A DNA stretch of 64,000 nt. Source: Solea solea (Eukaryota > Chordata > Actinopteri > Pleuronectiformes > Soleidae). The notes beneath the pieces are model-generated. The model did not search any database. It saw only the letters and a list, made by a program, of their open reading frames with translations, and was not told the DNA's origin. The stretch lies in the NCBI RefSeq assembly GCF_958295425.1, contig NC_081138.1, positions 5,196,302 through 5,260,301 on the forward strand, in the 5' to 3' direction. Of the stretch, positions 22,775 to 37,700 are shown in pieces (position 1 is the first letter of the stretch; every line of letters starts with the position of its first letter). Both the position numbers and the translations under genes were made by a program.

Positions 22775-25700
22775 AATTGCGCCACAGAGACTGTGTGTAG
22801 AGAACGGAGTGTGGCCTCAATGTCAGCCCACATGTATTCAATTGAAAAACTGCCATATTTAACCTCATATACATCGCGTAAAGACAGGAGCAGGAATTGG
22901 AAATCATTTGAAAAAATAAGAACAATTTGTGCACTAGTGCAGTTTCCGTGAAAAATCTGTTTTTGTGTTTGTTTTTAGTAGTTGTTGGTTTGGTGTGTTT
23001 GAGTGCTCATTGTTACTATTGCACAGCAAAAGTTCACTGACATTTTTATTTGTGTATGGAAAAAAAGCAAATACTGATACTGACATAATGGCATGCAATA
23101 AATACGGAACATTGAACTACATGCTTGCATAACAGTTGGTTGGTTGTCACCGGAATGCAGAGCTAGAGTTCAGTAGGGTGACAGCTGCAGGAAAGAAGCT
23201 TCATCTGAACCTGCTGGTTCGGGTGCGGAGAGACCTGAACACGCCTCCCCGAGGGGAGTGGGGCGAGCAGTCTGTGGTCTGCCTCAGCTTGACGGCGCCT
23301 TATCTGACCTGCAGCGTTACTTGCCAGTGGAGCACTGCCTTCATCACCTGCCTCAGCTTGACAGTGCCTTGTCTCACTCACAGTGCTGTGTGAGTGAGTT
23401 TAAAGTCAATCGGACCATCGGTTCTAGAGATATGCGAATAACACACACACAGATAGATTCATGAGAATTATCTGGAAATTGGGGGTAATTCGCCTGGAGT
23501 GGAACTCTTGTCTGCTGCATTTGTTGAGCTCTGGGGAAATTTTGGGCAATTTTTTGCAACATGCTGCTGCATTTTCTTGGCATTCTTCACGTATATGTCT
23601 TTGCACAATAATTACACACAAACAAAGACTTTCCATCAACTTTAGCTGGCGTGAAATACCTCCATGTACACGCTGAATAAAATGAAAATGCAGATATGTA
23701 GATAGTTAGCTGAACTAATGGAAAGGTCTTTTTGATTTAATAGTTGCTAAACTATAAACTATGGTGTCAAAACTTACTTGACTTTGTCGTCCATTGGCTC
23801 AAATGCGTGGCTTCATATGTGTGTTGTGGGCTCAGAGAAGTAGCTTTAGTAGTTCAGAATTCTAGAAATCATTGTGCATGTGATGGAGGCACGCACGTAG
23901 GGGGTGTGGCCTCAGTAGCCCCGCATTAAGTAGTGTAAGTGCTATGTCCCTGTAAAATCTGACTGTTTTCGCCAAGATTATGCTACAATATTTATTTTAC
24001 CAACTATATTTATGTTCCCAACCTTCAACTTTCCAACAATTCCCATAATTTCCCAGGCAAAGTTTCCAACTTTGAAGTAAATACGATATTGTTTGTGGGA
24101 ATATCACGGTGTATGTGTCGTCTTTCTCCTCAGTTTCTGGGGACAGTAAGGAGGTGTGGATTGGTCTTCGGAAACAGGCGTCTGCACCAGCAGTAGAATG
24201 GTCTGACGGCTCGCCAGTGACTTTCACTCTCTGGCATCAGTATCACCCTCCCCACAATGTGACAGACGCATCAACACTCTGCACCAAAGTAGACAGGAAG
24301 GTGGGAGACCTCTTATAGTCAAGATTCAAGCACTTTGTCTTTGAGTAGCATGGAAATTGCTTAAAAGGCATAAAAGAACAACAACAAATCAATGCTAATT
24401 TAAAAGCAGCACACTTCAAGTACCCAACGGTACAAATAAATGAATAAACAAAGACCCAAAAACAAGTCATCACAGGTAATATGTGCCACCATTTTAGGGC
24501 CTATAGATACAAACCATTTTTTCTATAACCGAGATAGATATGCAGATAGATAATACAGACAGACAGACAGACAGATAGATGAAGTATTCGATGTGTAGTT
24601 GCAGCCCTAATTAAAATGATACATTATAATATTAATGTACACGATCCCTTCACAAACAATATAAACACTGGAACCATCAAACACAATGTTTAATCAATTA
24701 TCAATAGTTACTGATTTAGTTTCTTCCAACTGAGAAACTTAAGAAAACTCTTAGCGAGCACAAACCTCCACCAAGGCTGCTCAGTTTTCCACAGTGTCTA
24801 CCTCGCAAAAGTAATAACAGTTTTAATAAATATGGAATTCAGATCTATATCTGGATGACCCCCAAAGTCTTATAATTTCTTCCTTGGGCCATAACCTGCG
24901 ATCCCCAGAGAATTCCATCCATTTTATTTTTTTTACTTTTTGAATCGTGCTGCTCACAGTCAAACAGAGGCAACAACATAATCAATCACTGTGTAGCAGG
25001 TGGGAATGAATTGTTTAGAGGTGATCAGCTCTCACACTTGCATTGATCAGGTGCTCTGCTTTCACAGAAGGGCACCTGGCTTTTAGCGCCCTGCACTGAA
25101 CGACTGCCCGGCGTGTGTCGAAGAGAAAGCCCGAGTCCCGTCCAACAGTCTGGATCCTGGGATGAGGGTTGTCCTGAGGTAGGAATGCACACAATTACTC
25201 CAGCCCATTTACGTAGTGTTAAAGCAATACTTCACCGCTTTGCATTTGGCTGTGTATTACTCGAATAAGCGTAGTATAGTTACACATAGTACACGTAACA
25301 AAGAAAAGAATGAAGATATTTCTCAACTCAGGGGAATCTGAGCTTGGGAAGCACCATTTTTCAAAAATACTACCCCTATTTGAGTAATACAAAGCTAAAT
25401 ACAAATCTGTGAAGTATTCCTTGAAACCAGGTCACCCTCAATAATTGAAAATGTTATGAAAATGCTGCTGGCTCTCTTTTACTTTAGTCTGGACAGGCAG
25501 AAAGTGAGACCTCACACACACTCAACTGCACCTCTCTCTCACTGGAGGTCATTCATGCTCATGCATAAGAAAAATACAGTTTTATACTGTGAAAATACAG
25601 TGATATACATTTTTGGTCATACAGCTCAGCCCTAACTTACAATCATACCACCTATGGTCCCAGCTCGCCTCTACTCAGCATGGTTTATTTTTGGTTTTCC

Positions 25701-28700
25701 ACTACAAAACAGTTAAAAAGCGACATTTCCTTGGTAATTATTGGAAATTAACCCAAGTTTTTTGGGATTTTTAAGTCTTTTTAACTGATCTACAGTTTTG
25801 GCATAGTTCGGCTTGATTCTTGTGTCGGACGTTGCGCCCGTGCCTCTTCCTGTGACGGCACTCTGACCAATCAGTGGCCGGCAGTCTGGTGACGTCACGC
25901 ATAGTATTGCCTCAGCTCTCTGGGAACCTTGCCAGAGCAGGTACTATTGCTAGTGGAAACGCAAAATAACCGTGCCGTGCCGAGACGACGCGAGTTGAAA
26001 CACGCCATTTGTGTCCAAAGCTATAAACCTCGGGGAAACACTGAACAGTAACAGAAAAGGATATAAAAAAAGGGGATTTTAATGAGTATAAAATGTGTGT
26101 GAAGAGGAGAAACTAAAGCAGCAACGGCAGAATCTATGAGCACAAGATGTTTGGTTTTTATTTTAATGATTGTATTTGTGTGTTCATGTGTAACTTTCTG
26201 AGGAACTTTCATTTTCTCTTCTCGTGTCACAACAGGCCAACCACAAAAGTCACTTTCATTCAGTGAAACCGGCCTCTTGGCTTCTCACATAGCCAAATGA
26301 ATTGCGAGCAAATCAGATTTGGCGACATTTGAATTCTTGGGCCGCGCTGTGACTAAGTGAAACGCGCGGATGGTGTGAGCTGTGCTGTGTCACAATAGCT
26401 CCATAGAGAGCAGGACGTGCAGCAGGCAGAGCCACACACGCCTGCTGCAGGTCAACTTCTGAGCACGTTGCCCTCTTCACAGGCACAATAAGCTGATTCA
26501 CTCGGCTGCTGACGTATTGTCTGGCATTCATGTTGCTCCTTGACTCTGTTTACAAGAATATCAGACTCCTGACTCATTGGGCTTTTTCGTCCTGGAACAT
26601 GAGTCAAAAAATGGCCCTGAAGGCACAATATCAGTGGACATGCTCCGGCAGTCTCTCTGGTGATTCCTGTTGCTGTTTTGCAAACAATCCTATATTTCCT
26701 TTTCTTTGTTGTGATCGTGTGTTTGTCCATAGATTTTAGTTCCCATAGTGATTTTATGAGGATTTTTGAGCAGAGGAAGATATGTATTTTTTTTGTGTTC
26801 TTTCTACTTGCTGCCACCATGAGGTTGGTTTTGAGGCGTAAACATGTGGCTCTTTCACTGTGAGATGGATGCATTCTGGTAACTTTTCATGTAGCGCCAT
26901 CAACAGGTCAACATCAGCCACAGGCATAGCTTTTAGCTCAGAGCAATCACATGTGTTCCTCCAAATCCTGCACTTCATAAAGGAGAACAGAGCTTCTTCA
27001 AATGTGGATGATATGATTTTAAAAACCTGATCCGTGATATAAGGACTTTTCATTCATTGCCTTGGTGATGATTGATTTATTGGCATTTGTGGTTTGATTT
27101 GAAACAATCTGATTTCACATGGTGTGTGGTTTTCTTATTGCAGGGCTGGAAGCGTCATGGCCATTCCTGCTACACAGTGACGAGCCAGGAGCAAAGTTTT
27201 GATTATGCGCTGATGGGCTATTACTGCAAGGCTCCTCTCCTTACTGTGGAAAACAGGTGACAAGCCTAAACGGCTGAATAACTGCCAGATATTGAAAGTG
27301 AAAGTTATCTTGGAAAAAAGGGGGCAGAAGAATTTTTCGAAGAACTAGTTTAGTGGCCACACTGGAGTCTCTGTCCTCACGTCTGCTCTTCTTCACATCT
27401 GCAGGTTTGAGCAGGCGTTCGTAAACAGTTTGCTGAGTGAGCGAGGGGCCAACAGCAGCGTGTATTACTGGATCCAACTCAGAGATGATGGGGAGACGGG
27501 AGAGTACAGCTGGCTGCTTCACAACAGCTCCTCTCTGCCGCTCACCTTCACTAACTGGAACAAACATCAGCCAGGTGGGCTGCTGGGAATGGTTTTTGTT
27601 CACTCGTGAGATTTACTATTGATGCTTTTCAACTACATGGTCCCAGCGCAACTTGACTCGCTCTTCCATTAGCAATAGTACCTGGTACCTTGTACTTTTT
27701 TTAGTACCAGGCAATCTGCCGACCACTGATTGGGCAGAGATTGATCAAACCGAACAATGCCGAGATGTAGATCAAATAAAAAGACTTAAAAATCCTGAAA
27801 ACATGCGTTAATCTCCAACATTTAGCAAAGGAAACGTCTAAAATCTCAATATTTATCACAGGAGTCTGGTGTACTTTGCCACAGCACTGCTGAAAGCCTG
27901 TGATCACGAACCCTGTCACTGTATTTCAAGTGACTGTGATCATTAATTACCTGATTCTAATGATTCCGTTACACTGAAACAACTGCTTTCACGGTGGGTT
28001 CGTGCAGGTGTGCAGTGATGACTCCGCCCACTTTGAAGGGGGTACTACAATAATGGAAAATCAACCAAACCATGTAGAGTTGAGCTGTGCCGAGGCGGGA
28101 CTATGCAGTGGAAAAGCTTCACCTTCATCATTCCTGTTTCCTCCTTTCCTCAGTCAGTGCCGGTGGTTGCGTTGCGATGTCAGGTGGACCTGCTCTGGGT
28201 CACTGGGAGGTGAAAGACTGCGTGTCTTTCAAGGCCTTGTCTGTGTGCAAGCAGAGTGTGAGCAGTTATCACGATCTCCAGCTCCAAGAGCACCACATCG
28301 ACGCCCACGCCCCCTGTCCTCCAGGATGGGAGTCACAGTCTGGGCTGCTCGACTGTTTTAAGGTTTGGATCATGTTCCTCTGCCCTCGTTCACCTCCCTT
28401 CTTGTCTCTGTTCTGACACGTCATCCTGGCTTAATCTCTCTCTCTTTTTATTTGATATTTGTTTATCTGTATTACAAGAACTTCCATGGAAAATCACAAC
28501 ACATTAGAAAAGCAGGAAAACTTTGTCTTTTACCTCTCAAGCAAAACATGACGAAAATCAGACAAGAAGGACAGGATTTGCAAAGGAAAGCTAAGAATAA
28601 GGCGGTAATGTAACATAACAGATGCCAAAAATATGAAAAACAACCACATGCCTCCCACACCCAATTCTTTATGAAACAGGAATCAATGGATTTGAGTGTG

Positions 28701-31700
28701 TCTAAATATAGTTACTGTATTTTTGCAGTTTATTCCATGCCCACATTGCATTGTGGGTAAAAGTGTGTGAGAACCTAAGGTGTTTTAGAGTTTAGAGTTT
28801 AATGATTAACCAGGGATAATGAGTGCAAATGTGCTACAGCCTGACATCCCATATTTACAGCTTCAGTTACATTGTATTAACATGTAGCAATGATTGTATG
28901 TATCAGCCATTTCAAATAAGTCAATAAAATACATTGAAAAGTAGATTTGCTGAAAACAGAGTAGCAAGATTTTGCATATAAGCATCAGTTTGAGTTTTCA
29001 TAGGTTGGACTCTATACCTTAGTGCCGTCAGTGGTTCCCAAAGACCGGGTCAGGGTCCACAGATGGGTCGCAGGAGATTTGTTTTGTGTCCCTAAACATA
29101 TCCCAAGGTTTTATTGAAGATGTTTTAAATAACTTGCAAAAAAATACATAGATGTCAACAAGAAGCAGATTTTTACTTGTAATTCCCCCAGAGGTCAAAG
29201 CTTCAAGGAAGATAAAAGTGGAGGAGAGAACTAGCCACAATACAAAATGTAATTTCCTGTGTATTACCACAGCGTTTCCTGAGCGCGAATGTCAACAGTT
29301 GTGTAATGACGACTAAAACTAAAAATAACCATAAAATAAAGATAGTTTTAATTTATTTCATGATTTGTTTACGGATTCAAAGCGATACAAAATGGAAGGT
29401 GTGCTGTTCCACAGTGGTAGGATTTTTAATTGTCATGCATATGAATCAGTGGGTGGAGCCAGGCATCTTTCAAATGGAAGGCCGAGGGTTAATGGCAGAG
29501 GACTCAAACCTGCGGCCCTCGGGCCACATGTGGTTAAATGTGTGTTAAAAAAATTGATATTAATAGATTTTGCATCATAATTATCTTTTTTTTTATTATC
29601 ATGAATTGCATATGTTGTTCCATATACAAAAACAAACACTTTTAATTTGAAATTCTAAGAAATATTTAATATCACAATATCATTGAGATATCATTTTAAG
29701 CTTGTATTGCCGATTCATACTGAACAGTTGTTGTTTTTTGAACTTCACTTTACTGGCCCCTACTGGCCACACTAGATATGCAGTGGCCCCCAGGTCATTT
29801 GAGCTTGAGGCCCCTGGTTTAGGAGCTTTTCCTAACCCCTGAATTGTGATTGACATAAACATAAAGAAGCTTTGAATGGTCATCAAGACTAGAAATGCTC
29901 TGCATGAATACAGACCATTGTCCTGATCCATTCCAATGTAATGTTGTGCCTGGAACATGTACAGTGGACACAACCGGTCGGCATCGTCACAACATTATGG
30001 GCTGCACGTGGATGTTTGCATAAACCGTGTACTTTAAGTGACATGGGTCGACGATTACATTTACGTCATTTGTACCTCAGCAGACATTTAGTTCATAAGT
30101 AGACTTCCACTTTTCCACAAGTAGACATTTCTTCCTTTCTCCATTGACCGTAGAGCTGAAACAATTAATCGATTAATCCATTAATTGATAACTAAATTAA
30201 TCGACAACTATTTTGATAATCGATTAATCGGTTTGAAGCTTTTTTCATGATTAAAACAAGATTTACTATTCTTAAAAGTGAATATCTTCTTAATTTCTTT
30301 GCTATGGATAACAAAGAAATCCTTAAAAGTTAATCAACATCATCATTTCCAGGTTTGACGAACACGATCAACAATTTTCAAGTTTTTCTGATATTTTGTG
30401 GACCAAACGATTAATCGAGAAAATAATCGTCAGATGAATCGATTATGAAAATAATCGTTAGTTGCACCTCTAATTGACCGTGTAACTCTATATGTTGCTC
30501 TTCTAGGTCTTCCATGATGAGAAAGTCCTGATGAAACGCTCGTGGGTGGAGGCAGACTTCTTCTGCCAGGCTCTTGGCGCTCAGCTGGCCAGTTTCTACC
30601 ACTATGAGGAGCAGGTGTTTGTTAAGCACCTCCTCACGACCATGTTTGAAGGGTTGGTACAGCTCTCTGGACCTCTGTAAGACCATATCAACGGTCTAGT
30701 GGGGGGCATTTAGGAGGGTTTATTGACTGAAATGAAATATACTACCCATCAGTATGATTGTACAACCAATTAGATCATTTGATATCTCATCATCCTCCTT
30801 TTCCCCACATATACTTCAGACTCTGGTGTAGTGAAATTAGATTAATTTATTTTCTACACAATAACATACCCTGGTATACATAGTATCAAATAGTAATAAA
30901 TAGCTCACGTACCACAGTTTGAGAACCATGTTTTAATTGGTTTGAGTGTTTTTTTTTAATAATTAAAATAATAAATAAAAAAGTACTTCATTCATCGAGA
31001 AATTAATTGGCAAATTGATCGATTATGAAAGTAATTATTAGTTGCAGCCCTAATGTTAATATCGGTTGCTCTGAGTGACTCTTGTGTGTGTTCTTGTTCT
31101 GCTCCTCTCTGTAGAACACTGGGTCGCAGGTTCTGGGTGGGTTTAAACAAGAGAGACCCTGACTATCCTGGAGCCTGGGAGTGGTCTGATGGCTCTCTTG
31201 TAAGTGCACAGACACGCCCACCTGCCCCATTTACCCTCAGTGACATCCAGGAGATTTATTTAACCCTCCCTGTTCTGTTGTTCTGTCCGTGTCTGCGCAG
31301 GTCGTGACGTCCTTCATAGAAGATAAGAACGAGGAGGACGACAGGAGGGACTGCGCTGTGTACAGTGACCTGACCAACACTCTCATGCCACAGCCATGTG
31401 ACGGCAAACACGAGTGGATCTGCAAGCTGCCCAGAGGTCAGTGATAATTCTCATGTCAGAAATCAAGAATTCAAATCCTTAAATGTTATTCACTAAACGG
31501 TGATTATTGTTGCAGGTGAAAAACTGAAAAAACCCTACTGGTACACTGAGGGTGAGTATAATTCCGTTCATTGATTTTCACCTATATATCAACTTTTGCC
31601 ACTTTTCCACTACATGGTCTCAGTGTGACTCGACTCGCCTTGGCACGACACGGCATTTTTTTTTTGCTTTTCCATTAGTTATATGTATATTATAGATATA

Positions 31701-34700
31701 CTACTTTAGATGTAGATGTAAATATACATATACTGTAGATAAAAGAGAATACAATAGTGTCATAGCTTGTGTAATTGAACCTCATTAACTTTAAGAATCT
31801 ATTTATAGATTTATAAACAGGTTTTTAGTCTTTGTGGGTGTGTGAGCATTTATACCAACATGTTTCTGGCCCCCGGGCCTGGCATACTTGACTCGATTTG
31901 GACCTGGTGTATATAATGAATAAAATGTACATATACACCATTTGTACTATTTTTATTCCTTGAAAAAGTTTGCTGTACGTCTGCTCTGTTCGCCGCAGAG
32001 AGTGAGCCCTGGGTGTTTTACCGCGGTGCCGAGTACCTGCTGGCGAAGCAGCCGTTCGACTGGCACTCTGTGTCTCTGGCCTGTCAGATGATGGGCGCTC
32101 ACTTACTCTCCATTCACTCCAGGGACGAGCTGCACTTCGTGAAGGATCGCTTACGGCGGGTGAGTCACAGCCTCTGCTCACATACACACAGATTCACTTG
32201 CTACATATGCTGTTCTGAAAGCTCAGTTAGTTAAGTCAGTCACATTTTTACATAGATTAAAGTATTTTAAATATTAAAACTATTTGAATCTAATGCATAC
32301 GAGCAATAAAGTAATAAATAATAATAACATTATCTTTTTAGGGGTCACCAAAGTGGATGATCCCGCGTATTTGTTCTTAAACTTTTTTTATTTAAAGAAA
32401 AACATTTTGTTATACATGTTGCTCTTAAGTTTGTTTACATGCCATTAGTCAAGAAAGGAAAAATTCACATCATTACAAAAACACCCACATTCTCTCCCAT
32501 CACAGTAGTTCTGGACTGGCAGGGAACTTAAGAATCCAAAAATAACAAGTGGTACTGATAAAAAAATAGTATAAATAAAAAGGGTAAATATACAGCAGTA
32601 AATAAAATAGACAATAACTGCTGTGAAATTAGAACATCTGTCTGCTCTACATTTACCTGTCCTCATTCACAACCTTTGCTGCAAACAACATCTTATAATA
32701 GAGTTATAATAATTGCAATGGCAAAAACAACAAGACAAACGGTAATAATTGTAGATTAAATAAAATAATCTGCTGTATACATGCATAACGCTCTATTTGC
32801 TAAAACAAAGAACGAAAATTGAACCAGATGAGTGGATTTATCACATTACCCAGTATCTTGCCTTAAAGTAGATATAAAGTTTATCCAGGTTTTCCAGTAT
32901 CTCCCAAACTTATCTTGTTCAAGCCTGAGAATGAATGTTAGCTTTTCCATTATAAAAATATCCTCAACCACTTTGATCCAGTCCTCGACTGTGGGAGAAT
33001 CTTTTACCAACCATTTCCTCGTAATTGCTTTCTTACTCGCTAATAATAGGATATTATACAAATATTGGTCTTTAGACCCCTTCACAGTGTCTTAATCCCA
33101 GACATAAAGACATAAACTATTTTCATAATTTTTTCCATGGTCAATTTAATTTCTTTCCAATATTTTGAAATGACCGGGCAGTCCCAAAACACAGAAAAAT
33201 GTGTTGCCTTATTCTCGCCACAGGATCTCTGATCCCACATATTTGATGATATAAAACACTATCAATAAACTAAATGCTATAATAAAATCGATGAAATAGA
33301 TTTCAAAACTCAGAGATCAATGAGGCTATAGAACTTTTTAAAAAACAAATCATATAATATATTTTAAATAAATAATGTAACTGTATAATCAATACCAAGC
33401 AGGTAACAGCTCCATTCAATTCACTTTCATTCTGGTCGTGCCAAGTTACGATGTGAATAATTTATAGAGTGAAACCCAACAGTTCATCTTCACAATGTGC
33501 AAAGAGTAGAGAGGAAAAACAAGTGCTCACACAGAACCAAACCTGCCTCAGGTTTAAAAAAATGTGAAAATGCTGCAACAGAGGTTTTGTCCTGCACTTT
33601 GAGAAAACTAAAAGACTCTTGAGTGTCAGGAAACACGAGTCGCTGATTTGCTTTATAGATGAGAATTGTCAACATGCAGCATTGATAAAACGGTAATCAC
33701 TGTTTATTTATTATTGTGGTATTGTCAGAAATTTAAAAAAGTGTACTTAAGGCACAGGTTTTTTTAGGGGTATTTCATGATCCAGGTGCAAATCTTCACA
33801 GTTTAGTGTAAGGTATTTAAGTTATACACAGATTGTGTACAACTTAATTCAATTTTCACACTGCTCTAATTAAAGATATATCTAAACATTTGAACAACAG
33901 TAAATTAGCATCTCCCTTTTTTACTTATTTTTCTACTTTTTCTACTCCACAACGCACAGCCGCTGACCCTCGTTCTGTTCTATACCATAATCTCATAATT
34001 GCTTTTTTGCTTGCCGTTGGTAGTATTTTAAGAAGATACTTGTCCTCTTTTTGTAGTATCTCTTGTGATAAGCTTCCCAAGTAGAGTATCTTACATGTTC
34101 CAAGTATCTCATATCCTCGTATCTTTTTCAGTCCCCACGATTTCTTTATCCCAGTATCCTGTAATCTTTTGGCAAGACCAAAATAAATGTGTATGGTCTA
34201 AATTCATGTGTCCAATGAGCTCCAACATGGCTGTTGATTGGATACCAATTCTTTCCTAATCTTTGGAGTTATAATAAAAAATCTGGTCACATTTTTCCAA
34301 TTGAATTCTCTCCAAATCCTGGATCTTGTGGCCATGCACCGCATTTTACAAAATAATAAAGCATTCTTCCTCAGGTATTTGTTCCTTCAATCCTTTTCCC
34401 CATTTTTCTTTAATGTGCAGAGGAAATCTTTCTGCATGACATCAAACATTTATATGAAGCTGAGATTACTCTGCTTTCTGGAATACCTCAACAATTTTGT
34501 GAGTTGTATTAGTTTTTATCTCCTTTTATCTCAAAAATAATCCCTTATTTGGAGGTACCAATATCATTCATGTTCATCTAATCCTAATTTTCAATATTGC
34601 TGTAATGCCTTTATTTGCCCATTGCCTAAACCCTTTATCATGAGAACCAGGTATAAACCCTGGATCCTAGGTACCTACTCAACGTGGGCGGAGTCATCAC

Positions 34701-37700
34701 TGCACGGCTGCATGAAACTGTGACTAGTGAATTGTAAAGCACTTGTTTCATTAGAATCAGTTCATTAGAACAGCAGTGCTATCGCTAAATACACCTCTGT
34801 TAAATATTGAGATTTCAGACATTTCCCTGGTTATTGTTGGAGATTAACGCACATTTTGAGGATTGTTAAGTCTTTTTTAACTGATCTACAGTTCAGCATT
34901 GTTCGGCTCCATTCTTGTTTTGGACGCAACTTAACCGCGGCGAGGCGAGGCGAGGCGAGGTGGTGGAAACATGCCAATAGTTTCTTCAATGCACTTGGAA
35001 GGGAAGAGTGAGAGATATTTATATGCAACATGCAACTTCACTAATAAATGTTACAAGATTTTACACACTTTACCATTAAAACTAACCACAGTGCACCCTC
35101 TCACACAAAAAAAGAAGCAAAAATTACCCAAAATTATGATATATTGATTAAACCTCAAATTCGATGGATGCCAGTGGTTTTCAAAATGCAAGACATGTTT
35201 TACTAACTTCAGAAAAAGTGTTAAATGTTGATACTGTGTAATACAATAATGCAGCTTGGAATCAAACAAAGTTTTAGTTAAATTTAAAGCACAGCGTTAT
35301 CGTTAAGTTTACCAGTGCACAGCTAAAGAAAAGCACACGTGCGTGAATGAGCGTGAACACAAAGGACACGCTTATCCCTCATACAAACTCAAGTGTTTAC
35401 AGACACACAGTGAAAAGCCCAAACGTCCCTCATACACTGACACCTTCACGCTTGAGTGGCCTCACACACAAGGAGAAAAAAAAACAGTAGCAGTGGGCGC
35501 TTTTCTTTTTCTTTTCTTTTTTTTTTTACCAGACGAAAGAACTTTCTTGTGGTGTTGTGGTTTGTGGGGGATAAAAGGAGCAGGAGAAAGATAAAAGGAA
35601 GTGAAGCACTTGCCAAGGACAGAGGCTCAATGGCTGCTCATGTCTGAAAAAGGCAAACTTCCAACTCAGTGAAGACAGCAGAGGAGGAGGAGGAGGAGGA
35701 GGAGGAGAGTGAAACTAAAGTTTCTTTTCATCTCTTTCTCTTAGTTCTCCCTGGGCCCAACTGACTGGTGGATCGGCCTGTCCATTGGGCAGCCTGGAGA
35801 GGAGGTCAGGTGTGTATGTGTGTGTGGGAGCTTGTTAAGCATTCCATGACATTTTATTTCTTCATTGCGACTAAAGAAAGAGTACAATTGTAAAAGCATA
35901 TAACTGACACAGTCCTGCGATGGACTGGAGACCTGTCTAGGGTGTATGTCAGCTGGGTTTGGCAGTGGTAGAAGATTAATGAATGAATTAACAATCAAAA
36001 CAATACACGTCTTTAGGTATTTTGTTCACCTAATGAAGGGTTTGTTGTAGTCCCCTGCTGCTGCAGCCCATCTGCTTCACAGTTCAGTGTTGTGAGTTCA
36101 GAGAACGTTATGGTCTGCATACCTCGGCTGTAACGAGTGGTCATTTGAGTTCACCTCTGACCTCTGGCATCAACAAGGCATTTTACTCCCAGAGAACTGC
36201 TGCTCACTGGAGATTTTCTCCTATTTTGGACCGTTCTCTGTAAACTCTAGAGATGGGTGTGTGTGAAAATCCCAGTAGATCAGCAGTTTATGAAATGATA
36301 AGTCCAGCCTGTCTTGTAGGGCTGTTATTGCGGTGCACACAGAGAGCGGATGATTAGAGGTTGATTGATGATCTTGATTTCTAAACGGGTTACACATGGG
36401 TCGACCTCTCCCAAAGATCAACTAAGGTTAACATGAAAATCAGGCTGAAATATCAGGGTTTGTGGTAACAGAGTTCTGAAACACAATGGTTGTGGCGACA
36501 TCCTGCTGTGTTTTATTGTGAAGGTCACTTGTAACAAAATGTAACCTTTCAATGACTCCATAACATGTTACCAAGTAGATGTCAACTCAGAAAACTCTGA
36601 ATTCTGATGACAACGCACCCAAAATGAATCATCAGACACTTTTTTAATATAATCAAGAGTCACAATCAATAGTCACATTTTTATAATCATACAAATGATT
36701 AAATACTCAAATACCCATCCCTACTTACACCTACATTTTAGTGTGTGATAGGGCTGCACGATAAATTGTTAAAAAAATCGCAACTACACGTGATCTCATT
36801 TCTAAATGACGATTTTTCTGCATTTTATTTCATCATGTATATCGCAAATACGTTTTCACAAGAATCAAAGTGTTCGCTTGTGACATCGTGCATTTTCCCT
36901 GGTCATGACGTCACGCGTCGAGCTAGGGGAAACCATACGTCACTTAAGCCACTACAACAATAATAACAATAGAGCTGAAACAATTACTCGATTATTAATC
37001 GATTACTAAAGGAATTGTCAACTATTTTGATAATTTATTAATCGGTTTGAAGCTTTTTTCATTATTAAAACAAGGTTTCTGATGGTTTCAGCTTCTTAAT
37101 TGTGAATATTTTCTTTCTTTCTTTGCTCCACATAACAAAGAAATCATTAAAACTGAATCATTTTGGTTTGTGGACAAAACTAGACATTGGAGAACATCAT
37201 TATTTCCAGGTTTGACAAACACTGATGAACATTTTTTAACGTTGTCTGACATTTTTATGGACCAAACGATTACTCGATCAACCGAGAAAGTAATCAACAG
37301 ATTAATCGATTATGAAAATAATCCTTAGTTGCAGCTCTAAATAACAACACTAATACCCATTATGCTGGGCCATGTTCAGGCACTTTACTTGAATGTTTCT
37401 AATCATTTGTTCATGAGTGAAATAAACATTTCAATTTGTAAAAAAAAATTGTGCCAGAGAATCGTGATTTCAATTCTAAGCACAAAAAAAATCGTGATTC
37501 CCATTTTTTCCAGAATCATGCAGCCCTAGTGTGTGATAAGTACACGGGAATCGACGTAGCTAAGCAAAGAATTGTCATCTGAGGAGTGATGTTGCTCACG
37601 TGACCCTGTTCCTCCTCACAAATCTCTTCTGTGAAAATCCCAGCTGCTTCTGGGATCCATGCAGGATGTTTGTGTTTACATTCAGGACCCCCGACTGATG

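Larger units (their letters stand above)
28363..30142. other. pla2r1 intron 12, left part
   Basis: Contains the two hAT-like pieces at 29029 and 29498. The remainder is unrecognised. Confidence 0.6.

Noticed and set aside
25888..25898. TGACGTCA as a promoter element (also at 36906)
   Set aside because: Both lie in interspersed repeats deep in introns, so they are likely repeat-borne; only the copy at 14809 is in a promoter position.
26452..26874. 140-codon antisense frame in pla2r1 intron 9
   Set aside because: No recognisable domain, no splice context and a composition like surrounding intron.
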